Shown: positions 13,643 to 22,682 of the stretch, piece by piece
Layout: every line of letters begins with the position of its first letter
Position numbering within the stretch: position 1 is the first letter of the stretch
Source of the DNA: Lacunisphaera limnophila
GTDB lineage: Bacteria > Verrucomicrobiota > Verrucomicrobiia > Opitutales > Opitutaceae
NCBI RefSeq assembly: GCF_001746835.1
Contig: NZ_CP016094.1
Coordinates: forward strand, 1,674,001-1,738,000
Length of the DNA stretch: 64,000 bases
Direction of reading: 5' to 3'
Translations under genes and position numbers: made by a program
The notes under the pieces: model-generated
What the model was told of the DNA's origin: nothing
Databases searched by the model: none
What the model saw: only the letters and a program-made list of their open reading frames with translations

Positions 13643-14986
13643 TCATTGCGCATTTATGTGAAAGGGAACTGGATCTACGTTGGGTAGCGCAGCGTAGTGA
13701 CGCTCTGTTGTGGAAACCTTTTGGTGCCCAAGCGCTTTACAAGCGGAGTAGATACCCTGGGAGTTGCAGATAGCATCACCGAACAGTTTCCGGAGGGTAT
13801 GCAGTGCCTTAGTGTCATGAACGAGGCCCTTGCTCTTGAGCCAACCACAGAGCGCCTTGAACTGGGAGTCGCAGCGGTAGTGTCGGTAGGTAACGTTGGC
13901 ACGTGGCGCCGAATTGGACGGGAGAACAAAATCACCGTCGGCAGCGTTGCCGCGCAAGTTGTGGAGCAAGTTGTAGAACGATTGAGGAATGCGCACCTTG
14001 CGCAGGGAGGCCTTGGATTTCCCCTTTTGATACGCCGTGCGAGCAACCTCCACGATAGCGCCGTCAGCAACGGCACGCACATCCATCCAGCGCAACTTAT
14101 CAGCTTCGTTGCGCCGCAGCCCGGCACCAAGGCAAAGGAGAAAAATTGCGAACATGATTGGCTTACGGCCGGCAAGTTCCTCTAGGGCAAAGTCGATGAG
14201 CACCTGCGGTTCGATCTCCTTCACAAACCGGAATTCCGCGTCATCCTCCTTGAAGAGACGAACTCCATCGAAAGGGAGCACCGCGGGAAGCTGAATTTTC
14301 ACGTAGGGGATGATACGCCGGCGAGAGAATACGGACCGAGCGCCACGAACGAGGGCATTGATGGTGTGCTTGGCGCGGAGCTTAGCTAACGGATCATCTG
14401 ATTTACCGCGTGACTCTAAATAGCGACACATGGTCGTCGAAATGAGTTCAGGGGTAAGTTGTGACAACCGGATGGATTCGATCCGCTTCTGCCAGGGCGT
14501 GCGCCCTTCCGCACCCGGCCACTTGTCACTGCCCTTGCCCGTTATGCCCAGACATCTGGCGAAAAGCGTGCGGCACTTTGCCCGATACTCGAACAGGGTG
14601 TGCGGATCGATTAGGCTTAAGGATTCGATGTGGTTGAAGTATTCTTCCAGCGTCAGGCTCTCTATATCCTTCTTGGGGGGCGCAGGGAGGAGGCGTTTCA
14701 TGGCGGCATCCCAGCCACTGCTCTTGGCGTCCCAGTGGAACTGTTGGGCACGCCTCGCGGCTTCCGAAAGATCATTGGTCATGAGGCCCACAAATTTCCG
14801 CCGTCCCCCAATCTTGACGCGGAGCATGTAGTCCCCCGGCGAATTTTTGCCGTAGTAGGATTTGGTATTCTGCTTAACGCGCTTGGCCCAACTCTTCAGG
14901 TCAGACGGGCGCGGCTTTTTCTTGGCCACTTTTTGGCCACTTTTTTTGAGTGGGTGAACGATGGGATATTTGAGGATGTTATTCAT
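13643..14986 (-). CDS. tyrosine recombinase (integrase)
   Basis: 447 aa from the methionine at 14986. Lysine-rich N-terminus and arm-binding region, core-binding domain about 110-230, catalytic domain about 255-440. Catalytic residues are visible: Arg in GAGLRRNE (about 291), Lys in YQKGKSK, HTLRK (H396, R399), GH (H421) and the nucleophile Tyr431 in TERHY. It would integrate and excise the element at the CAU-anticodon tRNA fragment 109 nt upstream of its start codon. Complete and probably active. Confidence 0.92.
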   Translation of the reverse strand: MNNILKYPIVHPLKKSGQKVAKKKPRPSDLKSWAKRVKQNTKSYYGKNSPGDYMLRVKIGGRRKFVGLMTNDLSEAARRAQQFHWDAKSSGWDAAMKRLLPAPPKKDIESLTLEEYFNHIESLSLIDPHTLFEYRAKCRTLFARCLGITGKGSDKWPGAEGRTPWQKRIESIRLSQLTPELISTTMCRYLESRGKSDDPLAKLRAKHTINALVRGARSVFSRRRIIPYVKIQLPAVLPFDGVRLFKEDDAEFRFVKEIEPQVLIDFALEELAGRKPIMFAIFLLCLGAGLRRNEADKLRWMDVRAVADGAIVEVARTAYQKGKSKASLRKVRIPQSFYNLLHNLRGNAADGDFVLPSNSAPRANVTYRHYRCDSQFKALCGWLKSKGLVHDTKALHTLRKLFGDAICNSQGIYSACKALGHQKVSTTERHYAALPNVDPVPFHINAQ

Positions 14987-15030
14987 GGGGGGATAGCAAA
15001 ACCCCGCAAGTAACACGCCTTCAACGGCTC

Positions 15031-15063
15031 TAAGGGTGCACTAGCTACCTTTAAGGGTGCACT
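15031..15063. repeat. paired direct repeats near att
   Basis: TAAGGGTGCACT at 15031-15042 and again at 15052-15063, exactly 21 bp apart (two helical turns). They lie between the integrase start and the tRNA fragment, where integrase arm-type or excisionase binding sites occur. Confidence 0.5.
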
Positions 15064-15094
15064 TGCGGATGTTGAGACTCCTCCTTACCACAAA

Positions 15095-15139
15095 CTCATA
15101 ATCCCTTGAGTGTGGGTTCGATTCCCACCCGGCCCACCA
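15095..15139 (+). other. tRNA(CAU) 3' half, element attachment site
   Basis: From CTCATAA (anticodon loop, CAT at 15097-15099) through T arm GTGGG-TTCGATT-CCCAC, acceptor strand CCGGCCC and encoded ACCA, this is the 3' half of an elongator Met or Ile2 tRNA. Sequence upstream does not supply the anticodon-stem partner AGGGA, a D arm or the acceptor GGGCCGG, so the 5' half is absent here. With the integrase adjacent, this is the right-hand attachment site (or a disrupted tRNA); the intact copy should lie beyond the left end of the window. Confidence 0.75.
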
Positions 15140-15157
15140 GTCTTGCCCGGACCGAAA

Positions 15158-16537
15158 TTAGCGTGCGGGGGGTGCGGGGATCAGCCAAACGTCGTTGGCC
15201 AGGTCGACGGAGCCGCCGAGTTCCTCCTGCACGGCGCGGTCGACGATCCATACGCCGGTGAGGGCCATCGTCGGGAAGTCATCGAGGCCGTCGCGGAGGA
15301 AACCCGTGCGGGTGCGGTGGATGTTGAAACGGTCCGCGAATTTCCGGCCGAAGGCCTGCTCTACGCCCTCCTGGCCGAGCATGAAACCGATCAGGCCGCC
15401 CCAGGTAGCCGTCGGGTTGTCGGAATCCCAGCCCATCAGGGTCCCAAGCTTGATGGTCTCCACGAGGTCGCCGTTGCCGTAGAAAAGGCTGATCAGGCTC
15501 GAGGCGAAATTGATGCCGGCGGCGAAGCACCCGTTGCCCGGTTTGTTTTGTGCGGTCATGGCGTAGCCGTCCGCCTGCTCGACTTGGTAGCGTTGGTACA
15601 CCTCGTCACGAGCCTGCTCCCAAGGCACGCCGGCGGCATGACGCGCCGAGACGAAATCATACATCCGCGCGGTGTAGGAATCGGCCGGGATCTCGCGCCG
15701 GGCCGTGTCGGCCATCCACCGCAGGCGGGCGCCGAGCGGCAGTTGCGGGTCGGCGGCCGAGGCCAGGGCGTGCATGCGCACATAGAACTCGGCGATCCAC
15801 TGCGCGTTTTCCCGGGCGGTGGTCTGGATCGGTAGGCGGGCGATGCCCACGGCCACATCGGGCCGGCCGGGCGCGTACAGGCCGAAGATCTCCGTGGTGA
15901 GCTGGGCGTCGATCATCTCGAATTCCGGGTTGTGGGCCGGGTCGCCCGTTGCCGGTGGCACCAGGCCCGCCCGCATGAGGTCAAAGGCCTTTTGGTTCGA
16001 GACCCAGAGGAAGTTCTCCTCCTCGACGCGGATGTGCTTCAGCCAGCCGGTCCGGATCTGCTCCCCGGTGAGCCGGGTCGTCCGGTTTTCATGCAGCAGG
16101 GCCTGGTAGATGTATTCGATGTCGGTGTCGTCGTCCGCGCCCCAGACGCCGCCGGGCGATTCGAAAACGAAGTCGATGGTGGGGGACAGCGCGCTCGGTT
16201 GTCCGGGGGTCCAGATGTTGGGTTGGTCGGGCCCGCCCCAGTCGGCCCGCGTGTAGAAGGGACCGGTGCGGATGTCGCCGAGGTTGCCGATCTTGTCCAT
16301 CTCGGTGACCAGGCCGGTCCAGTTGGCGATGCATTGGCCGAGCCAGAAACCCTGGAGCTGCTCCCGGTAGGCGGCGCGGGAGATTACCCGCGCACCCGGC
16401 ACGGGCTTCACCGGCTGGTAGGTCAACCCGGGATCGGCCGGCGGGCGCGGAGCCGCCTGAGCCGCGGATGCGGTCAGCGCGACCAGCAGGAGCAGGAGAG
16501 GATACCGAAAGCAGGGCCGGGGGCCGGAGGCAGACAT
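15158..16537 (-). CDS. secreted ADP-ribosylglycohydrolase-fold protein
   Basis: 459 aa. Signal peptide at residues 1-28 (hydrophobic LLLLLVALTASAAQA). The remainder fits the all-helical ADP-ribosylglycohydrolase family: WGADDDTDIEY (the N-terminal metal-binding acid cluster) and GWDSDNPTATWGGLIGFMLG (the C-terminal GxDxDxxxA-like motif, though with an N in the series). Cytosolic members remove ADP-ribose from proteins; exported versions in Verrucomicrobia are uncharacterised and may act on nucleosides or sugars. It is transcribed after the LacI gene (17 nt gap) and is the first chromosomal gene to the right of the element. Confidence 0.75.
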   Translation of the reverse strand: MSASGPRPCFRYPLLLLLVALTASAAQAAPRPPADPGLTYQPVKPVPGARVISRAAYREQLQGFWLGQCIANWTGLVTEMDKIGNLGDIRTGPFYTRADWGGPDQPNIWTPGQPSALSPTIDFVFESPGGVWGADDDTDIEYIYQALLHENRTTRLTGEQIRTGWLKHIRVEEENFLWVSNQKAFDLMRAGLVPPATGDPAHNPEFEMIDAQLTTEIFGLYAPGRPDVAVGIARLPIQTTARENAQWIAEFYVRMHALASAADPQLPLGARLRWMADTARREIPADSYTARMYDFVSARHAAGVPWEQARDEVYQRYQVEQADGYAMTAQNKPGNGCFAAGINFASSLISLFYGNGDLVETIKLGTLMGWDSDNPTATWGGLIGFMLGQEGVEQAFGRKFADRFNIHRTRTGFLRDGLDDFPTMALTGVWIVDRAVQEELGGSVDLANDVWLIPAPPAR

Positions 16538-16554
16538 GGCGAGGGGCCGTTGGT

Positions 16555-17640
16555 TCAGGCGCGGACGGGTGGGGCGATGGTCTCGCCGGCGACGAGTTCA
16601 GCCTCGACGAGGATCTTCCGCCGGGGAGCGGTGGGGTGCTGGATGCGGTTCACGAGGCGCGTGACGGCGGCGGAGCCGATCTGCTCGTGGGGCACGCGCA
16701 TCGAGGTGATGCGTTTCTGGCCGGCGGCCGGGTCGAGGCCGTCGAAGCCGGTGATCGAGACATCCTCCGGCACGCGCAGGCCGCGCAGGGGCAGGTCGTG
16801 GACGAGCTGGTAGGCCTGGTGGTCGGCGGCGCAGACCCACGCGGTCACATGATCGTCGCGGACGCGTTTGGCCACGGCGTCGGCCACCTGGGTAGGGGAG
16901 AGGCGCGGGGAGTTCTTGTCCACGTTGAGCACCCACTCGGGCCGGAAGGGCAGGCCGCGCAGGAACAGCGCCTCGACGTAGCCGCTGAAGCGCCGCGCGA
17001 CCCAGTGCCCCCCGATGGGATAGTGCCAGGACAGAAAGCCGATGCGCTCGTGCCCGGCCTCGGCGAGGCGTTCGACGAGGGCGACCATCGCGGAGGCGTC
17101 GTCGGTGTCGATGATGTCGATGCCCGGCTGGTTGTAGCTTTCGAGCACGGCGACGGTCGAGACGCGCTGCGAGATGGCTTCCACGGCCTTTTCGGCGAAG
17201 GGATAGATGAGGATGGTCCCGCGCCAGTTGCCCTGGCGCATGTTGCGGATCACAGGTTGCCGGCCGGTCTCCGGGTGGAAGTCGGCGGGGGCCTGGTAGC
17301 AGACGTCGATCGTGACATGCTCGATCTCGGCGCGCGCCTGGATGCCGCGCAGGATGTAGGGGAAGGTGGCCATCTCGACCTTCTCCGCGGGGATGCCGAT
17401 GAGCACCCCGATGGTGAGGGCGCGCGAGTTCTTCCCGCGCCGGCCGACGCGCCCCGGCGACATTTGGTAGCCGAGTTTTTCCGCCATCTCCTGCACGCGG
17501 CGGCGCGTCTCCGCGCTGATCGCATGGTGGTTCGCCAGGCTGCGCGACACGGTGGCGCGAGAGAGATTCAGGCGCTGGGCGATCAGCTCTTGGTTGACGG
17601 CCGTCATGGGGGATTTCGCAGGGGGGGAAACTCGGGCCAT
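16555..17640 (-). CDS. LacI-family transcriptional regulator
   Basis: 361 aa. Residues about 14-60 are a LacI helix-turn-helix (LIAQRLNLSRATVSRSLANHHAIS..TRRRVQEMAEKLGY), followed by a periplasmic-binding-protein-like sensor domain from about 75 to 350 (SITGFDGLDPAAGQKRITSMRVP near the end). It is divergent from the first TonB-dependent receptor and probably senses an oligosaccharide derived from that locus's substrate, controlling the receptor, the symporter and the GH16 enzymes. Confidence 0.9.
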   Translation of the reverse strand: MARVSPPAKSPMTAVNQELIAQRLNLSRATVSRSLANHHAISAETRRRVQEMAEKLGYQMSPGRVGRRGKNSRALTIGVLIGIPAEKVEMATFPYILRGIQARAEIEHVTIDVCYQAPADFHPETGRQPVIRNMRQGNWRGTILIYPFAEKAVEAISQRVSTVAVLESYNQPGIDIIDTDDASAMVALVERLAEAGHERIGFLSWHYPIGGHWVARRFSGYVEALFLRGLPFRPEWVLNVDKNSPRLSPTQVADAVAKRVRDDHVTAWVCAADHQAYQLVHDLPLRGLRVPEDVSITGFDGLDPAAGQKRITSMRVPHEQIGSAAVTRLVNRIQHPTAPRRKILVEAELVAGETIAPPVRA

Positions 17641-17992
17641 GGCTTCAACATCTAGGCCATGGCGGCCGGCGGAGGAAGCAACAAACGGCGAAACTATTAT
17701 GCAACAAAATAAACAAACGACCGCCTGAATTCAGTGCACGCTGTGCATTAAGATATCACAAATAGCTAAACAATAATATGAAAAGAGATAATTGAAGGTC
17801 TTTTAATTCATGCAACAAGTCATGCACATCCTATTTGACTTTCGTGCACTTGAATTGCTCATTCATGGCCAGTGTCCGGTCAGTCCGGGCGCAACTATCC
17901 CCAACCCTTACCCCTCGGCAGCAGACGTCTCCCCGCGTTTCCGTCCGGAAACCGGTGCCGTCCGCCCGCCGCGAGGCCAGCACACCACCCCC
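17641..17992. promoter_or_regulatory. divergent regulator/receptor control region
   Basis: About 350 nt between the LacI gene and the receptor gene. The part around 17,690-17,860 is much more AT-rich than its surroundings and should hold both promoters. Candidate operator at 17735-17747; other TGCA-containing words (TCATGCAAC, TCATGCAC) occur at about 17808-17828. Confidence 0.5.
17735..17747. promoter_or_regulatory. candidate LacI-type operator
   Basis: TGCAC-GCT-GTGCA, a perfect odd-centred palindrome in the AT-rich divergent region next to a LacI gene. Confidence 0.4.
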
Positions 17993-20900
17993 ATGAACCA
18001 CAGACCACGTTCCGCGTCCTTCGCGGGATTCTTGATCGGCGCGGCCGCGCTTTCGCTTTGGCCGCTTGCCGCCTTGGCGCAGCAGACCACGGCCCCCAGC
18101 ACCACCGAGGACGAGACGGTCGTCCTCTCGCCCTTCACCGTCACGTCCGACAAGGATGACGGATATGGTGCGACCAACTCGATCTCCGCGTCGCGCGTGA
18201 ACACGCCGATCAAGGACATCCCGGTGCCGATCCTGGTCATCACCGACCAGTTCATCAACGACATCGGCGCCACCACGCTGCGTGATTCCCTCTCCTATGT
18301 CTCCGGCATCAGCCTGCAGACCCAGAACGACCTCGAGAACCGCGGCGGCACCTTCGGCAGCGCCTACGGTCCCGGCGGCGTCAACAACCCGGAAGGCGTC
18401 ACGTCGAACATCAACGGCGTCCAGATGAAGATCCGCGGTTTCATCACCAACAACGTCCTGCGCGACGGCTACTATCGCGGCAGCCCCAGCGACTCGATCA
18501 ACATCGAGCGCATCGAGGTGGTGCAGGGACCCAACGCCCTGCTCTACGGCACGGGCAACTTCGGCGGCGTGGTGAACTACCTCACCAAGAAGCCGCTGAA
18601 CGAGGAGCGCGCCACCGCCAGCGTGTCGTACGGCACCAACAGCTTCATGCGCGCGACGATCGACAGCACCGGCCCGATCTCCTCGACGGTGGCCTACCGC
18701 GTGGTCGGCGCCTGGGAAGACACCGAGACCAACATCGACCACCAGTCGATGAAGCACTGGTACATCTCGCCCTCGCTCTCGTGGCGCCCGACGCGCAAGA
18801 CTGAGATCCTGGCGCAGTATGAGTACAACGACGCCGAGAACCGCGGCTTTGGTTTCCGCGCCCTCCGCGCCGCCCAGGGCACCGGCGCCACCCCGATCAA
18901 CAACGACCAGCTCGAGGCCACCGGCTTCTACTGGCCCCCGGGCGCCAACAAGCGCACGCACAACCTCGGCGGCCCCGACATCTATAATCTCAACCAGCAG
19001 GACAACACCGAGGTGACCCTCACCCAGCAGATCGTGGACGAGTCCACCTGGATGCCCCGGGTTGACTTTCTGGCCGGCTACAACCGCTCGACCTTCAACA
19101 CCCAGACCCGCGACGCCAACGGCGGCATCCAGCAGGTCTCGGTCGGCAACCCGGGCTTCAATCTGTCGCAGACGATCACCCTGACCTCGATCGACAACGG
19201 TCTCGGCGGCAGCACGCCCTCCAACGGCAACCTCCAGTACGGCACCTTCGACAACGAGGTCACCCGCTTCTCCTGGAACCGCAACGACACCGGCACGACC
19301 CGCTCGCAGGTCCGGGCCGAGCTGACCGCCCGCAAAGCCCTCTTCGAGGGCCGCTGGTTCCAACTCGAGGACCAGGTCCTCGCCGGTTACACCAAGATCG
19401 CGAACAAGGTCAGCTCCGAAAACTGGGAGACCGCCCCCGGCCTCTACAGCTACAAGGGGCCGCTCGACCTCACCCCGATCCGCTTCGCCACGCAGGGTGA
19501 CGGCAGCCCCGCCCCCGGCTTGTTCCAGAACAACCGCGACAACATCAACAAGGGCTGGGACCGCGCGCTCTATCTGAACAACTACCTGAAGTTCGGCAAG
19601 CTGGGCGGCCTCTCGGACCGCATCATCCTCATGACCGGCATCCGCGAGGACAAGGCCAACAACTGGTCCACCAACACCCAGGTCACGATCGCCGGGGTGC
19701 CGACCACCAGCACCAGCCGCGCCCTCGAGTCCAAGGTCAAGTCCCGCCAGAACGGCGTGATGCTCAAGCTCACGAACTCCCTCTCCGTCTACGCCCTCAA
19801 GGCCGACGGCTTCCAGCCGAACTTCGGCGGCCTGCATGAGGCGATGACCGGCGCGCCCGTGGGCGCCGACACGGCGAAGAGCAAGGAGCTCGGCCTGAAG
19901 TTCGACTTCATGGACGGCAAGATCTCCGGCACCATCAGCCGCTACAAGATCACGAAGAACGCCTGGATCTCCAGCGGCTTCTCCACCCCGGCCCCGCTGG
20001 GCGCCCCGCGCTTCGACCCGACCAAGCCCATCATCTACAACCTCGGTGATGCCAACGGCACGGGCTTCCAGCCCTTCCCGGGCTTTGTCTCCAACGGCCA
20101 GACCTACACGCCGAACGCGGCGCAGCAGGCCGCCTGGAGCGCCGCCGTCGCGGCGGGTGCCGTCACGCTCGTCTCGCCGATCAACGGCCGGGCCGCCGAC
20201 TCCGGCAGCATCTACCTCAACGCCAGCACGCCCCAGGGCGCGGCGTGGATGGACGCCTTCTTCGCCGCCGCCGCCCCCGGCTGGGCCGGCTGGCCCTACA
20301 AGGGCAACGACATGAACGATCCCGGCATCAACAACGCCACGCTCGATGACGCCGCCTTCCAGAACGGCCCGCAGCAGGCCGCGATCCCCGCGATCTCGCA
20401 GTCCGAGGGCTGGGACGGTTCCTTCCTGTTCACGCCCACCAAGCAGCTCCAGATCGTGCTCACCGCCTCCATCGGCACGCAGGTCCAGCTGATCGACAAG
20501 GGCAAGTGGATCAAGTACCCGTACCCGCAGGACCGTTGGGCCACCTGGTACTTCCCGAACGGCGGTTTCGGCCTCAAGGGCCAGAAGCTCAACGAGGCCT
20601 ATACGGACCCGACCGACACCTCGACCCGCACGAACACCGGCACCTTCCCGGGTGATGACACCCCCGAGGACCGCTTCTCGATCTTCGCCAACTACAAGTT
20701 CGAGGGCGACCTCAAGGGCTGGATCGTCGGCGCGGGTGGCGACTGGCAGTCCAAGCGCGCCTACTTCTCCGGCGTCACGCACGGCTCCGGCCAGGTGCAG
20801 ACCGACGCTGCCGGCGAGGTCATCGTGCTCTACACTCCGAAGCAGTGGGTGCTGAATGCCTTCGTCCGCCGCGAGTGGAAGAAGGACCGTTACAACCAGT

Positions 20901-21004
20901 CCGTGCAGCTCAACATCGACAACGTCATCAACGACGAGGATCTCTACGGCACGATCTATGCCCCGGGCCTCTCCGCGCGTCTGACGTACACGATCGGTTA
21001 CTAA
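17993..21004 (+). CDS. TonB-dependent receptor
   Basis: 1003 aa from ATG 17993. Signal peptide about 1-30 (AGFLIGAAALSLWPLAALAQ), TonB-box-like ETVVLSPFTVTS soon after, plug domain about 60-190 (IPVPILVITDQFINDIG...LRDSLSYVSGI, and IERIEVVQGPNALLYGTG), then the 22-strand barrel with an aromatic C-terminal residue (YTIGY). An outer-membrane active transporter, here most likely for oligosaccharides because the next genes encode a sugar symporter and GH16 glucanases. The start is placed at the ATG giving a clean signal peptide. Confidence 0.93.
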   Translation: MNHRPRSASFAGFLIGAAALSLWPLAALAQQTTAPSTTEDETVVLSPFTVTSDKDDGYGATNSISASRVNTPIKDIPVPILVITDQFINDIGATTLRDSLSYVSGISLQTQNDLENRGGTFGSAYGPGGVNNPEGVTSNINGVQMKIRGFITNNVLRDGYYRGSPSDSINIERIEVVQGPNALLYGTGNFGGVVNYLTKKPLNEERATASVSYGTNSFMRATIDSTGPISSTVAYRVVGAWEDTETNIDHQSMKHWYISPSLSWRPTRKTEILAQYEYNDAENRGFGFRALRAAQGTGATPINNDQLEATGFYWPPGANKRTHNLGGPDIYNLNQQDNTEVTLTQQIVDESTWMPRVDFLAGYNRSTFNTQTRDANGGIQQVSVGNPGFNLSQTITLTSIDNGLGGSTPSNGNLQYGTFDNEVTRFSWNRNDTGTTRSQVRAELTARKALFEGRWFQLEDQVLAGYTKIANKVSSENWETAPGLYSYKGPLDLTPIRFATQGDGSPAPGLFQNNRDNINKGWDRALYLNNYLKFGKLGGLSDRIILMTGIREDKANNWSTNTQVTIAGVPTTSTSRALESKVKSRQNGVMLKLTNSLSVYALKADGFQPNFGGLHEAMTGAPVGADTAKSKELGLKFDFMDGKISGTISRYKITKNAWISSGFSTPAPLGAPRFDPTKPIIYNLGDANGTGFQPFPGFVSNGQTYTPNAAQQAAWSAAVAAGAVTLVSPINGRAADSGSIYLNASTPQGAAWMDAFFAAAAPGWAGWPYKGNDMNDPGINNATLDDAAFQNGPQQAAIPAISQSEGWDGSFLFTPTKQLQIVLTASIGTQVQLIDKGKWIKYPYPQDRWATWYFPNGGFGLKGQKLNEAYTDPTDTSTRTNTGTFPGDDTPEDRFSIFANYKFEGDLKGWIVGAGGDWQSKRAYFSGVTHGSGQVQTDAAGEVIVLYTPKQWVLNAFVRREWKKDRYNQSVQLNIDNVINDEDLYGTIYAPGLSARLTYTIGY

Positions 21005-21264
21005 GCTCCGCTTAAATCCAGAAACTCATTCGATCAACCCGGTGGGAGGGACTTGGCGTCCCGACCTGGTAAAGGCTGCGGCCCCGCGCCGCTCCCACCG
21101 CCGATCTCCGCTGTTAGCCAAGTTTGCTGGGGTTTAGTCGCGCGTCCCGGGTCCGCCCGGGGCGCGCCGCCCCGCCGGCTTTTTCCGCTTCCGCTGCGCC
21201 CCCCGGGGGCGCAGCGTCGGGCCGGGTCGCGACACCCCGCCGCGATCTTCAACCCCATCCCCTC
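21005..21264. other. intergenic with GC hairpin
   Basis: 260 nt between receptor and symporter genes. The only structure seen is the strong GC hairpin at 21193-21215. Confidence 0.4.
21193..21215. repeat. 11-bp GC-rich inverted repeat
   Basis: GCTGCGCCCCC, one C, then GGGGGCGCAGC: a perfect 11-bp stem. With no T tract it is not a classic terminator; it could attenuate read-through or protect mRNA between the receptor and symporter. Confidence 0.45.
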
Positions 21265-22635
21265 GTGACCCCTCCCACCACCGCCCGCCTCACCTTCCGG
21301 GAAAAGTTCGCCTACGGTCTCGGCGACACCGCCTCGAACTTCTATTTCCAGGCGTTCAACCTGTTCCTGGCGTATTACTACACCGACATCTTCGGCCTGC
21401 CGTCGGCCGCCGTCGGCACGCTGCTCTTTGTGGTGCCGATCGCCGTCGCCGCGCTCAATCCCGTGGTCGGGGCGCTCTCCGACCGCACGAACACCCGGTG
21501 GGGCAAGTTCCGTCCGTGGATCCTGTGGGGCGCGCTGCCGTACGGCGTGCTCGGCTGCGTGATGTTCGCCAACCCCGACCTCGGCGTCCACGGCAAGCTC
21601 ATCTACGCCTACCTCACCTACACCGCGGTCCTCATCGCCTACGTGGTCATCAACACGCCCTACGGCGCGCTGATGGGCGTGATGTCGCCCTCGTCCGAGG
21701 ACCGCACCTCGCTTTCCTCCTACCGCTTCGCCTGCGCCTTCCTCGGCGCGTTGCTCATCGGCTGGCTCGTGCCCGGGCTCAAGGATTTCCTCACCCCGGC
21801 CGGCGGCTCGCCGGCCGACGGTTTCCGCAACACGATGGTGATCTTCGCCGTGCTGTCCGTGGGCATGTTCATCTACACCTTCGCCAACACCAAGGAGCGC
21901 GTCGTCGCCCCGCCCCAGGAAAAGGGCTCCCTCGGCCGCGACCTGACCGACCTGAAGTCCAACGGTCCATGGCTGGTCCTGTTCTTCGTCGCCTTTCTCA
22001 ACCTGACCAACACCGGCATGCGCAACGGCGCCGGCATCTACTACTTCAAGTACGTCGTCGGGCAGGAGTCGGCCATCGGCACCTTCAACCTGGTCGGGTT
22101 TCTCTGCTTCATTGGCGGTGCGCTGGCCACGAAGCTGTTCACCGCCCGCTGGTCGCGCCGCTCGCTCATGATCTGGCTCACGATCATCAACGCCCTCGGC
22201 ATCATGGCGTGCTACTTCGTGGACCCGCAGAACCTGCCGCTGCTTTACGCGCTCAACATCATCGCCTCCTTCGCCGCCGGCCCGACCCCCGCCATCGTGT
22301 GGTCGCTCTACGCCGACACCGCCGACTACGGCGAGTGGAAGTTCGGCCGCCGCGCCACCGGGCTCATCTTCTCCGCCACGGTCTTCGTCCAGAAGGTCGG
22401 CCTCGCCATTGGCGCCGCCACCATCGGCTGGCTGCTCGGTTACCTGGGTTTCGTGGCCAACGGCGTGCAGACCCCATCGGTCCTCCACGGCATCACGCTG
22501 CTCTTCAGCCTCCTGCCCGGCCTCTTCGCCCTCGCGGCCGGTGTCGCGATCTTCTTCTACCCGCTCGACGAACCCCAGGTGAAGGAGATCGAGCGTGACC
22601 TCGCCTCCCGCAAGGGCGGCACCAACCCCGCCTAA
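21265..22635 (+). CDS. GPH-family sugar:cation symporter
   Basis: 456 aa from a GTG start giving the sequence TPPTTARLTFREKFAYGLGDTASNFYFQAFNLFLAYYYTDIFG, typical of the MelB/XynP-like glycoside-pentoside-hexuronide symporter N-terminus. About 12 membrane segments. The DRTNTRWGKFRPWILWG loop (after TM2) and DTADYGEWKFGRRATG (mid C-terminal half) are family signatures. It would carry oligosaccharides or glucosides across the inner membrane. Sequence upstream of the GTG is repeat-rich and not protein-like. Confidence 0.9.
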   Translation: MTPPTTARLTFREKFAYGLGDTASNFYFQAFNLFLAYYYTDIFGLPSAAVGTLLFVVPIAVAALNPVVGALSDRTNTRWGKFRPWILWGALPYGVLGCVMFANPDLGVHGKLIYAYLTYTAVLIAYVVINTPYGALMGVMSPSSEDRTSLSSYRFACAFLGALLIGWLVPGLKDFLTPAGGSPADGFRNTMVIFAVLSVGMFIYTFANTKERVVAPPQEKGSLGRDLTDLKSNGPWLVLFFVAFLNLTNTGMRNGAGIYYFKYVVGQESAIGTFNLVGFLCFIGGALATKLFTARWSRRSLMIWLTIINALGIMACYFVDPQNLPLLYALNIIASFAAGPTPAIVWSLYADTADYGEWKFGRRATGLIFSATVFVQKVGLAIGAATIGWLLGYLGFVANGVQTPSVLHGITLLFSLLPGLFALAAGVAIFFYPLDEPQVKEIERDLASRKGGTNPA

Positions 22636-22682
22636 AACGAGCCCCGCGTGGTCCCCTTCCGGTCCACCCGGCTCCCGCCCCC

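Noticed and set aside
15017-15139. A second intron-containing tRNA(CAU) gene
   Set aside because: Upstream sequence lacks a 5' tRNA half and has no P, Q, R or S group I motifs; an attachment-site remnant explains it better.
2471-15139. The tRNA-Ile2 at 2471-2796 as the partner att site of the integrase
   Set aside because: It is in the opposite orientation and matches the 15095-15139 tRNA half only for about a dozen bases around the anticodon stem, so the two cannot be a direct-repeat att pair.
17810-17992. Longer receptor start at 17810
   Set aside because: The extra 61 residues precede a normal signal peptide and come from the AT-rich promoter region.
17831-20782. A 983-codon open frame antisense to the first TonB-dependent receptor
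   Set aside because: Long antisense frames are expected in very GC-rich genes. The translation is low in complexity, rich in G, A, V and R, and has no domain, while the sense frame is a full receptor.
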